The notes under the pieces are model-generated. The model searched no databases. It saw only the letters and a program-made list of their open reading frames with translations, and was not told where the DNA came from. A DNA stretch of 64,000 bases from Fimenecus sp045593555 (GTDB lineage: Bacteria; Bacillota; Clostridia; Oscillospirales; Acutalibacteraceae), in NCBI GenBank assembly GCA_045593555.1, contig JAZNWU010000006.1, positions 1-64,000 of the forward strand. Direction: 5' to 3'. Made by a program: the position numbers and the translations under genes. Positions 1 through 10,600 of this stretch are shown piece by piece; within the stretch, counting starts at the first letter, position 1; every line of letters begins with the position of its first letter.

Positions 1-1
1 G

Positions 2-148
2 GGTAGAATGCACGGTGACGCTCAGTTTGCTGGTTCATCTTCAGTTCCTGCTCACGTTGAAATGATGGGTCTTATCGGTATGGGTAACAACCCAATGGTA
101 GGCGCAACAGTTGCATGTGCAGTTGCTGTTGAAGAAGCTTCAAAGTAA
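2..148 (+). CDS. C-terminal end of an unidentified protein (partial)
   Basis: An open frame runs in from the left edge and stops at TAA 146-148. The 48 visible residues are glycine- and alanine-rich, include a GMGNNPMVGATVA stretch and end in EEASK. I do not recognise the family. The strong terminator just downstream shows that this is the last gene of its operon. The frame is well supported by codon quality and the stop-terminator arrangement, but no function should be assigned from this fragment. Confidence 0.6.
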   Translation, partial: GRMHGDAQFAGSSSVPAHVEMMGLIGMGNNPMVGATVACAVAVEEASK

Positions 149-169
149 TTTCAATTTTATAACAATAAG

Positions 170-200
170 AAAGACAGGGTATAAAAACTCTGTCTTTTTT
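170..200 (+). terminator. Rho-independent terminator
   Basis: An 8-bp stem (AAAGACAG 170-177 with CTGTCTTT 190-197) is followed by a run of T. It ends the transcript of the partial left-edge gene. Confidence 0.85.
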
Positions 201-252
201 CTTTTGTTAAGATAATTTAATCGACAAATAATGAAAAAATATTCATAATGTG

Positions 253-281
253 TGGACTTTTAATGTTATTAGTGGTATAAT
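253..281 (+). promoter_or_regulatory. Promoter of the Ig-like/BY-kinase operon
   Basis: TGGACT (253-258) and TATAAT (276-281) are separated by 17 bases, about 50 bases upstream of the ATG at 332. No other promoter-like sequence is seen between the terminator at 170-200 and this gene, so it is the likely start of the three-gene operon. Confidence 0.65.
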
Positions 282-331
282 AGCATCAATTATGTGTGAG
301 AATATACCCATTTTCAGGAGGCAATGATAAA

Positions 332-1150
332 ATGAGGGTATTAAGATGGCTTATAATGGTTGCGTTTGTCATTACAACAGCATTATTTGTTATATTTTAT
401 GTTGGTGAAAGAGTTACAACTGACAATACGATTCCTGTTATAACTGTTGAGGAAGAATTGATTGAAGTAAGCTTTAATGCAACTGATGAGGAGTTGCTTC
501 AGGGTGTTACTGCTTATGACGAAAAAGATAAAGACCTTACTGACCGAATTATTGTTGAGTCTGTATCAAAATTCCTTGAAAACGGTGTATGTAAAGTTGT
601 TTATGCTGTTTGTGATAATGATAATAATGTGGCAAATGCAACAAGAAAAATCAAATATAAGAATTATGAATCTCCAAAGTTTACTGTTCATGAATCACTT
701 TGTTATTCGATTTACGACAAAATCAATATCTCTAATGCTATAAGAGCAAACGACTGTATTGACGGTGATATTTCACGAAGCATTATTGTTACATCTGAAG
801 ACCTTGTAGGTTCTGTTGCAGGTGTTTTTAATATTGATGTTTCTGTTACAAATAGTAAAGGTGATACATCGAATCTTAAGCTGCCTCTTGTTATTGAGGA
901 CAGAAGCCTTTCAGCACCTGTAATTGAGTTGAGTGAATACTTGATTTATGCAGAAGTTGGTGAGGAAATTGACTTTGCATCATTTCTTGTTGGCGTAAAG
1001 AGTAATATCCAGGACGATATTCCTTTGGATTCTGTAAGAATTGAAACTAAAGCAGATATGACAGTCGAGGGCATATATAGTGTTCATTATTATGTAACTG
1101 ATATAAAGGGTGCTCAAGGGCATTCAATACTTAATGTAATCGTAGGTTGA
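332..1150 (+). CDS. Membrane-anchored protein with Ig-like (DUF5011-type) repeats
   Basis: The ATG at 332 is chosen because AGGAGG lies ten bases upstream; an in-frame start at 296 has no ribosome site. The 272-residue product has one N-terminal membrane segment (about residues 5-27). Behind it lie about three beta-rich modules of about 80 residues resembling the bacterial Ig-like/DUF5011 fold (patterns such as VTAYDEKDKDLTDRI and GVFNIDVSVTNSKGD). These folds occur in surface and polysaccharide-assembly proteins of Firmicutes. The gene is first in an operon with two Wzz/tyrosine-kinase fusions (4-base gap to the next gene), so a role in cell-envelope polysaccharide display or control is inferred. 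The exact function is unknown. Confidence 0.75.
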   Translation: MRVLRWLIMVAFVITTALFVIFYVGERVTTDNTIPVITVEEELIEVSFNATDEELLQGVTAYDEKDKDLTDRIIVESVSKFLENGVCKVVYAVCDNDNNVANATRKIKYKNYESPKFTVHESLCYSIYDKINISNAIRANDCIDGDISRSIIVTSEDLVGSVAGVFNIDVSVTNSKGDTSNLKLPLVIEDRSLSAPVIELSEYLIYAEVGEEIDFASFLVGVKSNIQDDIPLDSVRIETKADMTVEGIYSVHYYVTDIKGAQGHSILNVIVG

Positions 1151-1154
1151 GATT

Positions 1155-2630
1155 ATGAATTTATTAAACACCAGAATTGAATTATATAGCATCATACGAG
1201 ACTTGATAAAGAATGCCTGGGCTATTTTTATGGCAGCACTTATCGGTCTTATGGGCATATATGTTGCAACAAGGAGCATTTACACACCGGAATATACTGC
1301 AAGTGCAACACTTGTTGTCAATGCAAAAAGTTCTAGTGCAGGAACATATTCGTTGTTCTCTCTTTCTGCTGAAATGTCAAATGTTATTTCACGAGTTATT
1401 GTTGAACCTGCTGTTCAGGAAAAAGCAGCGGCACTTTTGGGAGAAAAAAGTTTTGACGGAAGTTTGAAAGCATCTGTTGTAAGCGACACAAACTTTATGA
1501 CACTTTCAGTTACAAGTGATAGTCCACAAAAATCCCATGAACTTTTAACTGCAGTAATTGAGGCATATCCACAGGTTTCTGATTCTGTTTTTGATAATGT
1601 TGTTATAAGTGTTTTGAAGATGCCTGAGGTCCCTCACTACCCATCAAATGGGATTTCAACAGGAAACAGACTTCTTATTGCGGGTGCTTGTGCGGTACTT
1701 GTTGCTGTTCTTATAGTTGTTTTCTCACTTCTTCGAGATACTGTCAAGGATGAAGAAGATTTTAAAAATAAGCTTGAGGCAAAACTTATTGGTACAGTAC
1801 CTCACGAAAAGAAACAATTCAGTATTCAAGAAAGACTTCATGGCAAAAAGAAAGCACTCCTTATTCACAATAATGCTTTCATCAGCTTGAGTTTTGTAGA
1901 AAATTATCATAAAATTGCGGCAAAAATTGAGCACATAAATCACCGTAAGGGGGCAAAGGTTTTTGCTGTAACAAGTGTTGCTGAAAATGAAGGTAAATCT
2001 ACAACAGCTGCAAATATTGCTATTTCATTAGCTGACCGTGGTCACAAGGTTATCCTTATTGATGTAGATTGCAGAAAGCCGGCACTTTATAAGATATTCG
2101 AAAAGAAACATAGCGAAAAATCAGAATTAGGTAATCTACTTAACAAAAAAATTAAACCTAATGAGTTTCGCTTAAAAAGATACAAGCAGTCACCTCTTTA
2201 TCTTGCTCTTAACACAACACCATATCCGGAATATGGTGATTGGATAGAAAGTGGAGAATTAAAAAAGGTCATCAAGGGCTTTGAAGCACAGGTTGATTAT
2301 GTTATCCTGGATACCTCACCTATTGTAGCTGATGCTTTTGTTACCGACATTGTCAAGATGGCTGACCAAACAATTTTAGTTGTAAGAACAGATACAGCAT
2401 TTTCATCAGATATTAATGATGCTATCGCTACAATCAAAGAGGTTGGAGGACATATGGCAGGTTGTATTCTCAATGATTCTTTCCCTGAGTTTAATTTATT
2501 CTCTATGTCAGGTATCAATGAGAGTGGCTTCCGTTATGGAACCCGATATGGTAAGTATAGTAATAAGTATGGCAAGTACGGAAAGTACAGTAGATATGAA
2601 AATCCAAAGGAATCAGAAGATAGCAAGTAG
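1155..2630 (+). CDS. Fused polysaccharide chain-length regulator and BY-type tyrosine kinase (first copy)
   Basis: The 491-residue protein has a Wzz/CapA-type N-terminus with membrane segments near residues 20-40 and 172-195. A cytoplasmic ATPase of the CapB/CpsD tyrosine autokinase family follows. Walker A is SVAENEGKSTTAA, Walker A' is VILIDVDCRKP and Walker B is YVILDTSPI. The C-terminus carries a cluster of seven tyrosines (YGTRYGKYSNKYGKYGKY), the usual autophosphorylation tail of BY-kinases. In most Firmicutes the membrane adaptor and the kinase are separate proteins; here they are one chain, as in proteobacterial Wzc. It lies four bases after the Ig-like protein and is followed by a second homologue. 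Control of exopolysaccharide or capsule assembly is inferred, but no glycosyltransferase gene is adjacent. Confidence 0.88.
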   Translation: MNLLNTRIELYSIIRDLIKNAWAIFMAALIGLMGIYVATRSIYTPEYTASATLVVNAKSSSAGTYSLFSLSAEMSNVISRVIVEPAVQEKAAALLGEKSFDGSLKASVVSDTNFMTLSVTSDSPQKSHELLTAVIEAYPQVSDSVFDNVVISVLKMPEVPHYPSNGISTGNRLLIAGACAVLVAVLIVVFSLLRDTVKDEEDFKNKLEAKLIGTVPHEKKQFSIQERLHGKKKALLIHNNAFISLSFVENYHKIAAKIEHINHRKGAKVFAVTSVAENEGKSTTAANIAISLADRGHKVILIDVDCRKPALYKIFEKKHSEKSELGNLLNKKIKPNEFRLKRYKQSPLYLALNTTPYPEYGDWIESGELKKVIKGFEAQVDYVILDTSPIVADAFVTDIVKMADQTILVVRTDTAFSSDINDAIATIKEVGGHMAGCILNDSFPEFNLFSMSGINESGFRYGTRYGKYSNKYGKYGKYSRYENPKESEDSK

Positions 2631-2673
2631 GCTTCAATCTTAAAGTCAAGATATATAAAGGAAAAGATTACAG

Positions 2674-4269
2674 ATGAACGAAACTGAAAATAAAACAAAA
2701 TCAAAGAAAACTTCAGAAACGCTGAAACTGAATTTTGAAGATGTGGCAATTGCTTTTAAAAAATTTGGTTGGATTTGCGTAACTCTTGCAGTGGTGTTCG
2801 GGCTGGTTATGTATGTATACAAACATTTTACCTATGTTCCCAAATATACGTCTGAAGCAACTTTTACAGTAAGTACACAGAACAGCACATCCTCAATCGG
2901 TGGTGTTTCTGTTTATTCATTCTATTATGATTCTGCAACAGCAAACCAGTTATCTAAGACATTTCCTCATATCCTTGAAAGTAATTTGCTCTATGATGCA
3001 ATTTGTGAAGACCTGAACAGAACGTATCCAGGTGCGTCCTTAAGTGCAGAAAATGTTTCAGGGTCAAATATGTTTACTATTCGTGCTACGTCTACAAATC
3101 CGGAAAGAGCATATGAGGTTCTTGTTTCTGCTATAGAAAATTATCCTAAAATTGCAAAATATGCTATTGGTAATGTTAAGCTTGAGATGATTACAGCACC
3201 AGTAATTCCAACAGAACCATCCAATAGCAAAGCATATATAAATCCGGTTATTAAAGCAATGTTGATAGGTATTGTTTTAGGTCTTGCGATAATAATCATA
3301 TATGTTTATAGCAGAAACACAATGCGTAACAAGGAAGATATCAAGAAATGTCTTGGTGCTGAATCAATGGGCACGATTCCATACATTAGTTTTAAGAAAC
3401 ATTCAAAAGAAATTGACAGGTCTATTCTTTGGACTAATCCGAATGTTGATAAGGCGTTTTACGAATCGGTAAGAGTTTTAAGAAATGTTTTCAAAAATTC
3501 ATTGAAACCTGGCGAAAAGATAATCATGGGTACAAGTACAGCGCCAAGTGAAGGCAAAACAACAGTTGTTACAAACCTTGCACTTTCACTTTGTGAGCAA
3601 GGCAAAAAAGTATTACTTGTTGACGGTGACTTGCGACATCCTTCTGTTTCACCTTTGTTGGGTATTGACCCGGATAATCTTGATTATGAAATTGTGACAG
3701 ACAATTATAAAATTGCATATCTTAAGGAATTTAATATTTACTTTATGGTATTCAATACAAGTTACGGTAGTAGATTTAAGTACGTCAACTCAACATATAT
3801 TAAGAATGTATTTGATGCAGTTCGTGACGATTTTGACCTGATTCTCGTTGATACACCGCCTTGTGGACTTGTTTCGGACGCACTTTTCTTTGCGCAGGCA
3901 GCCGATGCAGCTTACTATGTTATTTTGCAGGATGCTGTAAGAATTTCAAAAATTCAGAGTGGTTTTAATAACCTTTTATCAACAGACATCAGAATTCTTG
4001 GGTGCATTCTTAACGGTGCTCAAGCAGCTCATTCCGGTTACGGTTATGGGTATAGGTATTATGGCTATGGTTATGGATATAAGACATACCATAATTACCA
4101 TTACGGATACAAAAATTATGGTAAATATGGTAAGTATGGCAAATATGGTGAATCTGGTTATGGCTCCGGCTATGGATATGGTTTTGGTACAGGCTATGGG
4201 TACGGTAAGAAAAAATCCAAACATCATCACCATGGTATAGGAAAAGGAAATAAGCATGAAGAGAAATGA
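2674..4269 (+). CDS. Fused chain-length regulator and BY-type tyrosine kinase with a long Tyr/Gly tail (second copy)
   Basis: The 531-residue paralogue of the upstream gene has the same layout: membrane segments near residues 35-52 and 189-210, then the kinase. Walker A is STAPSEGKTTVVT, Walker A' is VLLVDGDLRHP and Walker B is LILVDTPPCG. The C-terminal part (about residues 452-531) is extraordinary: 21 tyrosines alternate with glycine, followed by lysines and a His4 cluster. BY-kinase tails normally hold a handful of tyrosines. AAGGAAAAG upstream of the ATG supports the start. Having two kinases suggests cross-phosphorylation or two polymers; this is inference. No cognate phosphatase (CpsB-like) gene is present in the window. 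Confidence 0.88.
   Translation: MNETENKTKSKKTSETLKLNFEDVAIAFKKFGWICVTLAVVFGLVMYVYKHFTYVPKYTSEATFTVSTQNSTSSIGGVSVYSFYYDSATANQLSKTFPHILESNLLYDAICEDLNRTYPGASLSAENVSGSNMFTIRATSTNPERAYEVLVSAIENYPKIAKYAIGNVKLEMITAPVIPTEPSNSKAYINPVIKAMLIGIVLGLAIIIIYVYSRNTMRNKEDIKKCLGAESMGTIPYISFKKHSKEIDRSILWTNPNVDKAFYESVRVLRNVFKNSLKPGEKIIMGTSTAPSEGKTTVVTNLALSLCEQGKKVLLVDGDLRHPSVSPLLGIDPDNLDYEIVTDNYKIAYLKEFNIYFMVFNTSYGSRFKYVNSTYIKNVFDAVRDDFDLILVDTPPCGLVSDALFFAQAADAAYYVILQDAVRISKIQSGFNNLLSTDIRILGCILNGAQAAHSGYGYGYRYYGYGYGYKTYHNYHYGYKNYGKYGKYGKYGESGYGSGYGYGFGTGYGYGKKKSKHHHHGIGKGNKHEEK
4030..4206 (+). repeat. Tyr/Gly-coding low-complexity repeat in the kinase tail
   Basis: Irregular tandem copies of GGTTATGG- and AAATATGGT-like units encode the GY and KYG repeats of the second kinase. 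The repetition is at both DNA and protein level, so the length could change by slippage or recombination. A weaker version sits at 2538-2600 in the first kinase gene. Confidence 0.8.
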
Positions 4270-4473
4270 GACCAGTCACAATCTGTTACAGAATTATGGT
4301 TTGTGAATAGAAAGGGCATTTTCTCTTGTGTAAAAAATATAAAGTTGTTTTGTTTCTCTATGCTTTCCTGGGACTTGTTGCTTCGTAATGTTATTTGGTT
4401 ACTGCTTATCGTAAGAGTCAAAGTATTCTAAGTCGGACAAAACAGTGGAATATAACAAATAATTTAAGAAAGT
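4270..4473. other. Intergenic stretch with no recognisable gene
   Basis: Together with the following terminator and promoter this gap spans 379 bases. A frame of about 20 codons beginning with TTG near 4330 encodes a hydrophobic peptide, but it has no ribosome site and shows no similarity I recognise. It could be a remnant. I see no RNA gene here. Confidence 0.5.
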
Positions 4474-4507
4474 AAAGACTGATAACTAAACACTATCAGT
4501 CTTTTTT
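4474..4507 (+). terminator. Rho-independent terminator after the BY-kinase operon
   Basis: An 11-bp perfect stem (AAAGACTGATA 4474-4484 with TATCAGTCTTT 4494-4504) has a 9-base loop and ends in a T run. Confidence 0.9.
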
Positions 4508-4541
4508 GTTTATTCATTACAAATTATTACAGCGGAAAACC

Positions 4542-4570
4542 TTGACAATATGAGAAAAAAGACATACAAT
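4542..4570 (+). promoter_or_regulatory. Promoter of the giant beta-galactosidase transcription unit
   Basis: TTGACA (4542-4547), a 17-base spacer and TACAAT (4565-4570) form a near-consensus promoter. It predicts a 5' leader of about 70 bases before the ATG at 4649. Confidence 0.75.
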
Positions 4571-4648
4571 GTATCTGTGTAATTATTTTTCAATAATGAA
4601 CAATTCTCGCTATATGTGAACAATATAGCCAATGAGAGGAGACTGTTT

Positions 4649-7600
4649 ATGAAAAGAACAACGAAGAAAGGCTTGCAAAAGGCAACGGCTATCTTGTTGT
4701 CAGCTATTATAGTGCTGTCAGCATTTGCTATGATGCCAAACGATTTGTTTAAGACAAGCGCAGCAACAGGTGCATCACTTGATGACCGTCTTGAATTAGA
4801 CTTCAATAACAATTGGAAGTTTAATCTTGGTAATGAATCAAGTGCGTATCTTAAGGCTTATGACGATTCAGCTTGGGAAATAGTTGAATTGCCACACGAT
4901 TTCAGTATTTCACAGAATTTTCACAGTGCCGGTACTGAAGCGGAAAGCGGAAGCTTGCCTGGTGGCACAGGTTGGTATAGAAAGACATTCACAATGTCCT
5001 CTGATGCCCGTGATAAGGCTGTAATTCTCAACTTTGACGGTTCTTACAAGGATACTTATGTATATGTCAATGGTGAGCTTATTGGTGAAAACCATTATGG
5101 TTACAATAGCTTCTCATTCGATATCAGTGAATATCTTGTATGTAATGGTGAAACAGCAAATATTATTGCTGTTAAGGTTGAAAACGCTCTTCCTTCATCT
5201 CGTTGGTATTCAGGTTCAGGTATTTATCGTGATGTTACAATGACAATTGTTGACCCTGTTCATGTTGACCTTTACGGTACATATGTAACAACACCTAACC
5301 TTGAAAGTTCAAATGGTACAGACGGTACTGTTAATGCAGTAATTTCACTTGCAAACGCATTCCCTGGAACAAAGGAAGTTGTTGTTAAGGCAGAAATTCT
5401 TGACTCAACAGGTGTTGCAGTTGGTACAGCTGCAACTTCTGATGCAATTTCAATGACAGCTAATTCAAAGCAGGAAGTAACTCTTACTCCTGTGCTCGAA
5501 AATCCGGCTCTTTGGAATTCTTGGGATTTAGGTACTCCAAATCTTTACACTCTTCGTACAACTATTTCTGAAAACGGAACAGTAATCGATACTTATGATA
5601 CAGAATTCGGTTATCGTTGGTTTGAATGGAATGCAGACACAGGTTTCTCTCTCAATGGCAAGAACGTTAAATTAGAAGGCGTTTGTATGCACCACGACCA
5701 GGGTGCTCTCGGCGCTTCTCAGGAATATGACGCAATTTACCGTCAGGTAATGATTCTTAAGGATATGGGTTGTAACGCAATCCGTACATCACACGGAACA
5801 CCGTCTGACGTATTTATGGATGTTTGTAACGAGGTTGGTATGCTCGTTATGGATGAATTCTTTGATGGTTGGGATACTGCAAAGAATACCAACACAAACG
5901 ACTTCAGTGTTTATTTTGACCAGACAATCGATACTGCAACAAATGAAATCCTCGGTGCAGAAGCTGATATGATGTGGTATGAATTTGTTGTAACACAGTC
6001 AGTTAAGCGTGACCGTAACGACCCTTCAGTTGTAATCTGGGATGTTGGTAATGAGCTTTCTGAAGGTGGTTCATACGGTAACTTTGATGCAATCGCTGAA
6101 AACTTAAGGGATTTAATTGATGTTCTTGACCCTACAAGACCTATTTGTCAGGGTAACAACGCTCCCGGTGAATCTGTAGATTCTGCAAATACAAGAGGAT
6201 CCGTTGATAATTTCATGGACGTTATCGGTGGTAACTATAATACAAGCTCATGGATTAGTGTTATGGAAGGCACAAGTGATGCTCGTAGTACAAAGCCTTA
6301 TGTAAGTACTGAAACAGCATCTGCATTGTCAACTCGTGGTCATTATAGTACTCCATACAGCCACACTGTTCTTACAATGACAAGTGCTGCTGACTCTAAT
6401 AAAGATATTAACGCATACGATACATCAAAGGTTAGCTGGGGTGAAGTAGCTGCAGCTATCTGGTACAACATTGTAACAAGAGACTGGAACTCAGGTGAGT
6501 TTGTATGGACAGGCTTCGACTATATCGGTGAGCCTACTCCATATAACAATACAACAGGTAATGGTGGTGCAGGTTCTCCTGTTTCATCATACTTCGGTAT
6601 TATTGATACAGCAGGTTTTGCAAAGGATACATACTATCTCTACAGAAGTATGTGGAATGAACATTCAACAACTCTTCACCTTGTTCCCGGAACATGGGAT
6701 TCAAGTGAGCTTTATGTTGATAGCAGCGGATATGTTGATGTAGCAGTTTACAGTAATGCTGCAAGAATTGAGCTTCTTGGTGACGGAAATGTTATCGCAA
6801 CTGCTCAGTCAACAACAGTTACAACAGATGCAGGTCACAAGTATCAGACTTGGACAGAAACAGCAAGTAATTCAAATGTAAATACAACAGAATTCTACAC
6901 AGGAGCAGGTAATACTCTTTACCCACAGTTCCACGTTAATCATTCAGCTTTCAGTGAAATTTCAGTTAAAGCTTATGATGCAGACGGAAATGAAATCACT
7001 GATACAGTAGGTACAAAAGAAATTTCAGCAGTTACAGCAACAAAGATTGTTCCAACAACTTGGGCTGCTGCAAATACAACTTACACTGCTGACGGTGACA
7101 GCTTCATTTATATTGAATACACAGCACAAGATGCTGACGGAAACTTTGACAGCACATATAACGGAACACTTGATATCACATTAAATGGTAATGAAGCTGT
7201 ATTCGTTGGTGTTGATAACGGTGATCCGGTTGCAACACAGAAATTCCAGCAGTCTTCTGTATTCACAGGCGAAAATACTGTTCAGGTACAGATGTTTAAC
7301 GGTAAGGCTCTTGTTGTTCTTCGTACAAACGAAGAGGTTGGTGATGTGGAAATCACAGCAACTGCAACAGATGCTACTGTAGATGGTATTACATTTACAA
7401 CAGCTGCTGAAGATGCTGCAAAGGGCGAAGACCTTGACGAATTTGAAGAAGCAATGCCACAGCCTGAAAACCTTGTATATGAGTCAACAATTTATGACGA
7501 ATATGAAATTCTTAGAGGCGAGCTTCTCGGCGACGGTGAAAATTCGCTTGAAGCAGATTATACGCTTTATTCAGCAAATCCTGAGGGTACAACTAAAGTA

Positions 7601-10600
7601 AACACAGACATTCCTGATGGTTGGTATATTATCACAGGTGCTGACGACAACACAGGTACATATTCAAGCGGTGTATTGACACACGAAACACATTCATCAG
7701 GTGGTTTCGTTTCTGACGGTTCAACGGGTGTTCCTGCAGCAGATTCAGATGCCTGGTATTTTGAAAAAGTGTCCAGCGGTAAATACTATATTTACTATGA
7801 AGATGCTAATGGTGATAAGCAGTACCTTACAATCAGTAATAACCAGATATATGTTTCAACAGCACCTTATACAATGGATGTAACTACTGACACAGCAGGT
7901 AATGTTACAATCGGCTTCGGTTCAACATTACTTAACTACAGTGGTAGCACAAGTCAGCAGGTATATTATTACTCAACAGGTACAAATCTCAAGCTTTACT
8001 ATGTTGATGAATCAGGCGACGGCAGTACAGGTACAACTGTTACAACTTATGAGCTTGGCGATGCTATTACATCATCTGAAGCTGCTTCACTTAGTAACGG
8101 TTATTATGTAATCACAGGTTCTGACGGATACACAGGAACTTATGCTTATGGTGCTATGACACATACTCAGGGTTCAGGTGGTCTTATTCCGACAAACTCA
8201 AATACAATCACCGCTGATAATACAACAATGTGGTATTTTGAGGCTACAACAGGTGGCTACTACATTTATTATTTAGATTCAAACGGTGCAAAGCAGTATA
8301 TCAATATTGCTGATGGAAATATTACAACATCAACAACAGCGGCTGTCCTTACTATCTCTGACGATGATGGTGACGGTAAGGTTATTATAGGTGACTCAAC
8401 TGATTCATATCAGTTGAACTATTATGGTAATACACAGCTTGTTGGTGAATGGGCTCCGGGTACAGAGCTTACTGTTTATAAAGTAACTGAAACAACAACT
8501 ACAACTTATCCGACTACAACAACTGTAGTTGAGGTTACTGACACAAGTTCTCTTGATGGTGAGTATATTATCACAGGTTCTGACGACCAGGGTGCTTACA
8601 CTTATGGTGCAGCTACACATACGTTAAAGTCAGGCGGTCTTACTCCATCAAATACAACAGCTCCGTTTACAGCTGACGGAAATAATACATGGATTATTGA
8701 GCCTACAGGTGACGGATATTATTATATTTACTATACAGAAAATGGCACTAACTATTATATTGTTATTACTGATGGTAATGTAACAACATCAACTACAGCC
8801 ACAAAGCTTACAATTACAAGCAACGGCGGTACAGCAGTTATCGGTGACTCAACAAACACATATCAGCTCAACTACTACGGTAACTCATCAAGCGTTATCA
8901 GTGAGTGGAATCCGGGTACAGCAATCACATTCTATAAGGTTGAAACTGTTACAACATCAGCAGATGGTGTTACAATGTGGATTCCAACTGCTTCAACTGA
9001 ACTTGCTCCTCCTGTTGAAAACGGTGAGTATGTAATTTACAACAACAGCTATATCGCAGGTGGTACAGAGGTTACTAACACTGCAGGTACATATACAGGT
9101 CTTGAAAGAGTTGCTGAAACTCCTGTAAGTGATGTAATTACAACGCTTCGTACAGATGCTTACACATTCACTCTTGTTGATGGTACAACAAATCAGTATT
9201 ACATCACAAATAGTGAAGGCAAGTATATCACAATGGGTTCAGGTAACGGTACAGTTACATTAAGTGACACTCAGACAGCACTTACTGTTTATGGTACATC
9301 TGATAACAGAGTTGTTATTTACAGCGGTTCATACAACTTCGATAACTTCCAGGATGCAAACAATATGTTCTCATGCTGGTCAGGTTCATATACAAGCGCT
9401 GGTGACAACCAGATTATGACCCTCTACAAGAATGAAAATTCAATTTCTTCCGCTGATATTCCTGAGGAGAAGGTGGATCTTTACAATGCACTTATTGAGG
9501 GTATCCAGTATGCTCCGGGTACATATTCAACTACAACATATAACGAGCTCTTTACAGCAATTAAAGAAGGTTATGCACTCCTCAATGACGACACTGCAAC
9601 AGAGGAACAGATAACAAATGCAACAACTGCAATTACAACTGCAATTGCAGGTCTTGAAATTGAATATAAGTACATTCCGTCAACTCTTTGGAAGTACGGA
9701 TATAATCCAAATTCAAGCACACCTTATGCCGGTGGTGGTATCGCATTTAATACTCAGACTTATGCATCAATGGTAGAAATAATCTCAGCTGACGATGACC
9801 TTGTTGCACAGATTAAGACTGCTATTGACTACGATGGTGCGAACACAACATGGCTTGACGGTGAAGCTGATGCAGCTCTCACAGCAGCAATTGAGAAATA
9901 CGCACAGATTTACTCACTTTCATTTACAGGTGCTCCTGTAACAGGCGAAAACGGTGTATCTGATTTTGCAAAAACAAGATGGAATGTGTGGACAAAGACA
10001 GGTACACAGGGTGCTGCTGAATCAACTGAAGAAGGTGCTTCTGTTCAGGGTCTTTTCAGTGCATTACGTGTTGACGGACAACCGGTTGACCATGCTGATT
10101 ATGCAACTCTTCCTTATGGTAATGCTATTGATAATTCAAACAGAGAAGCATTCAATACAATTGATGGTCTTGATGTTACATTAACAATTAACGGAAGTTC
10201 AACAGAGGTTACTCTTCCTGCTCTTGATGGCATCAGCGTTCATATCAATGATATGTTCAAGAAGGAAGACGTTCTCGTTGATGAGTCTGACCCAACTCAG
10301 GGTTATGCAAAGAAATATTGGGACCTTGAGTTCCCACTCCTTGCAACTACTAACGAATACGGTATCAACACTTATGTTTACGACAGTTCAAGTACCGAAT
10401 ATATTTTCCAGGCAAGCTTCGATGATGCTAACAATACTGCTGATGCAGTTTTGACACCAGTTGATTCATGGTCACTCAACCTTGATAGTAAGGGTACAGG
10501 AAATGGTTTCTTCCCATTCAACTATACGAAGGATAAAACAACATATACAGGCGAAGATGCAATTTATCACTATGCATTCAACTATGACATGGAATTCTAT

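Noticed and set aside
3979..4257. Minus-strand frames rich in Ile, Met, His and Tyr opposite the kinase tail
   Set aside because: They are the antisense shadow of the Gly/Tyr repeat and lack ribosome sites.
4270..4473. Possible small hydrophobic peptide gene downstream of the kinases
   Set aside because: TTG start, no ribosome site, about 20 codons and no recognisable relatives.
7612..8950. CRISPR-like or DNA-level tandem repeat
   Set aside because: Repetition is at the protein level in frame with the glycosidase; there are no regular short DNA repeats or spacers anywhere in the window.
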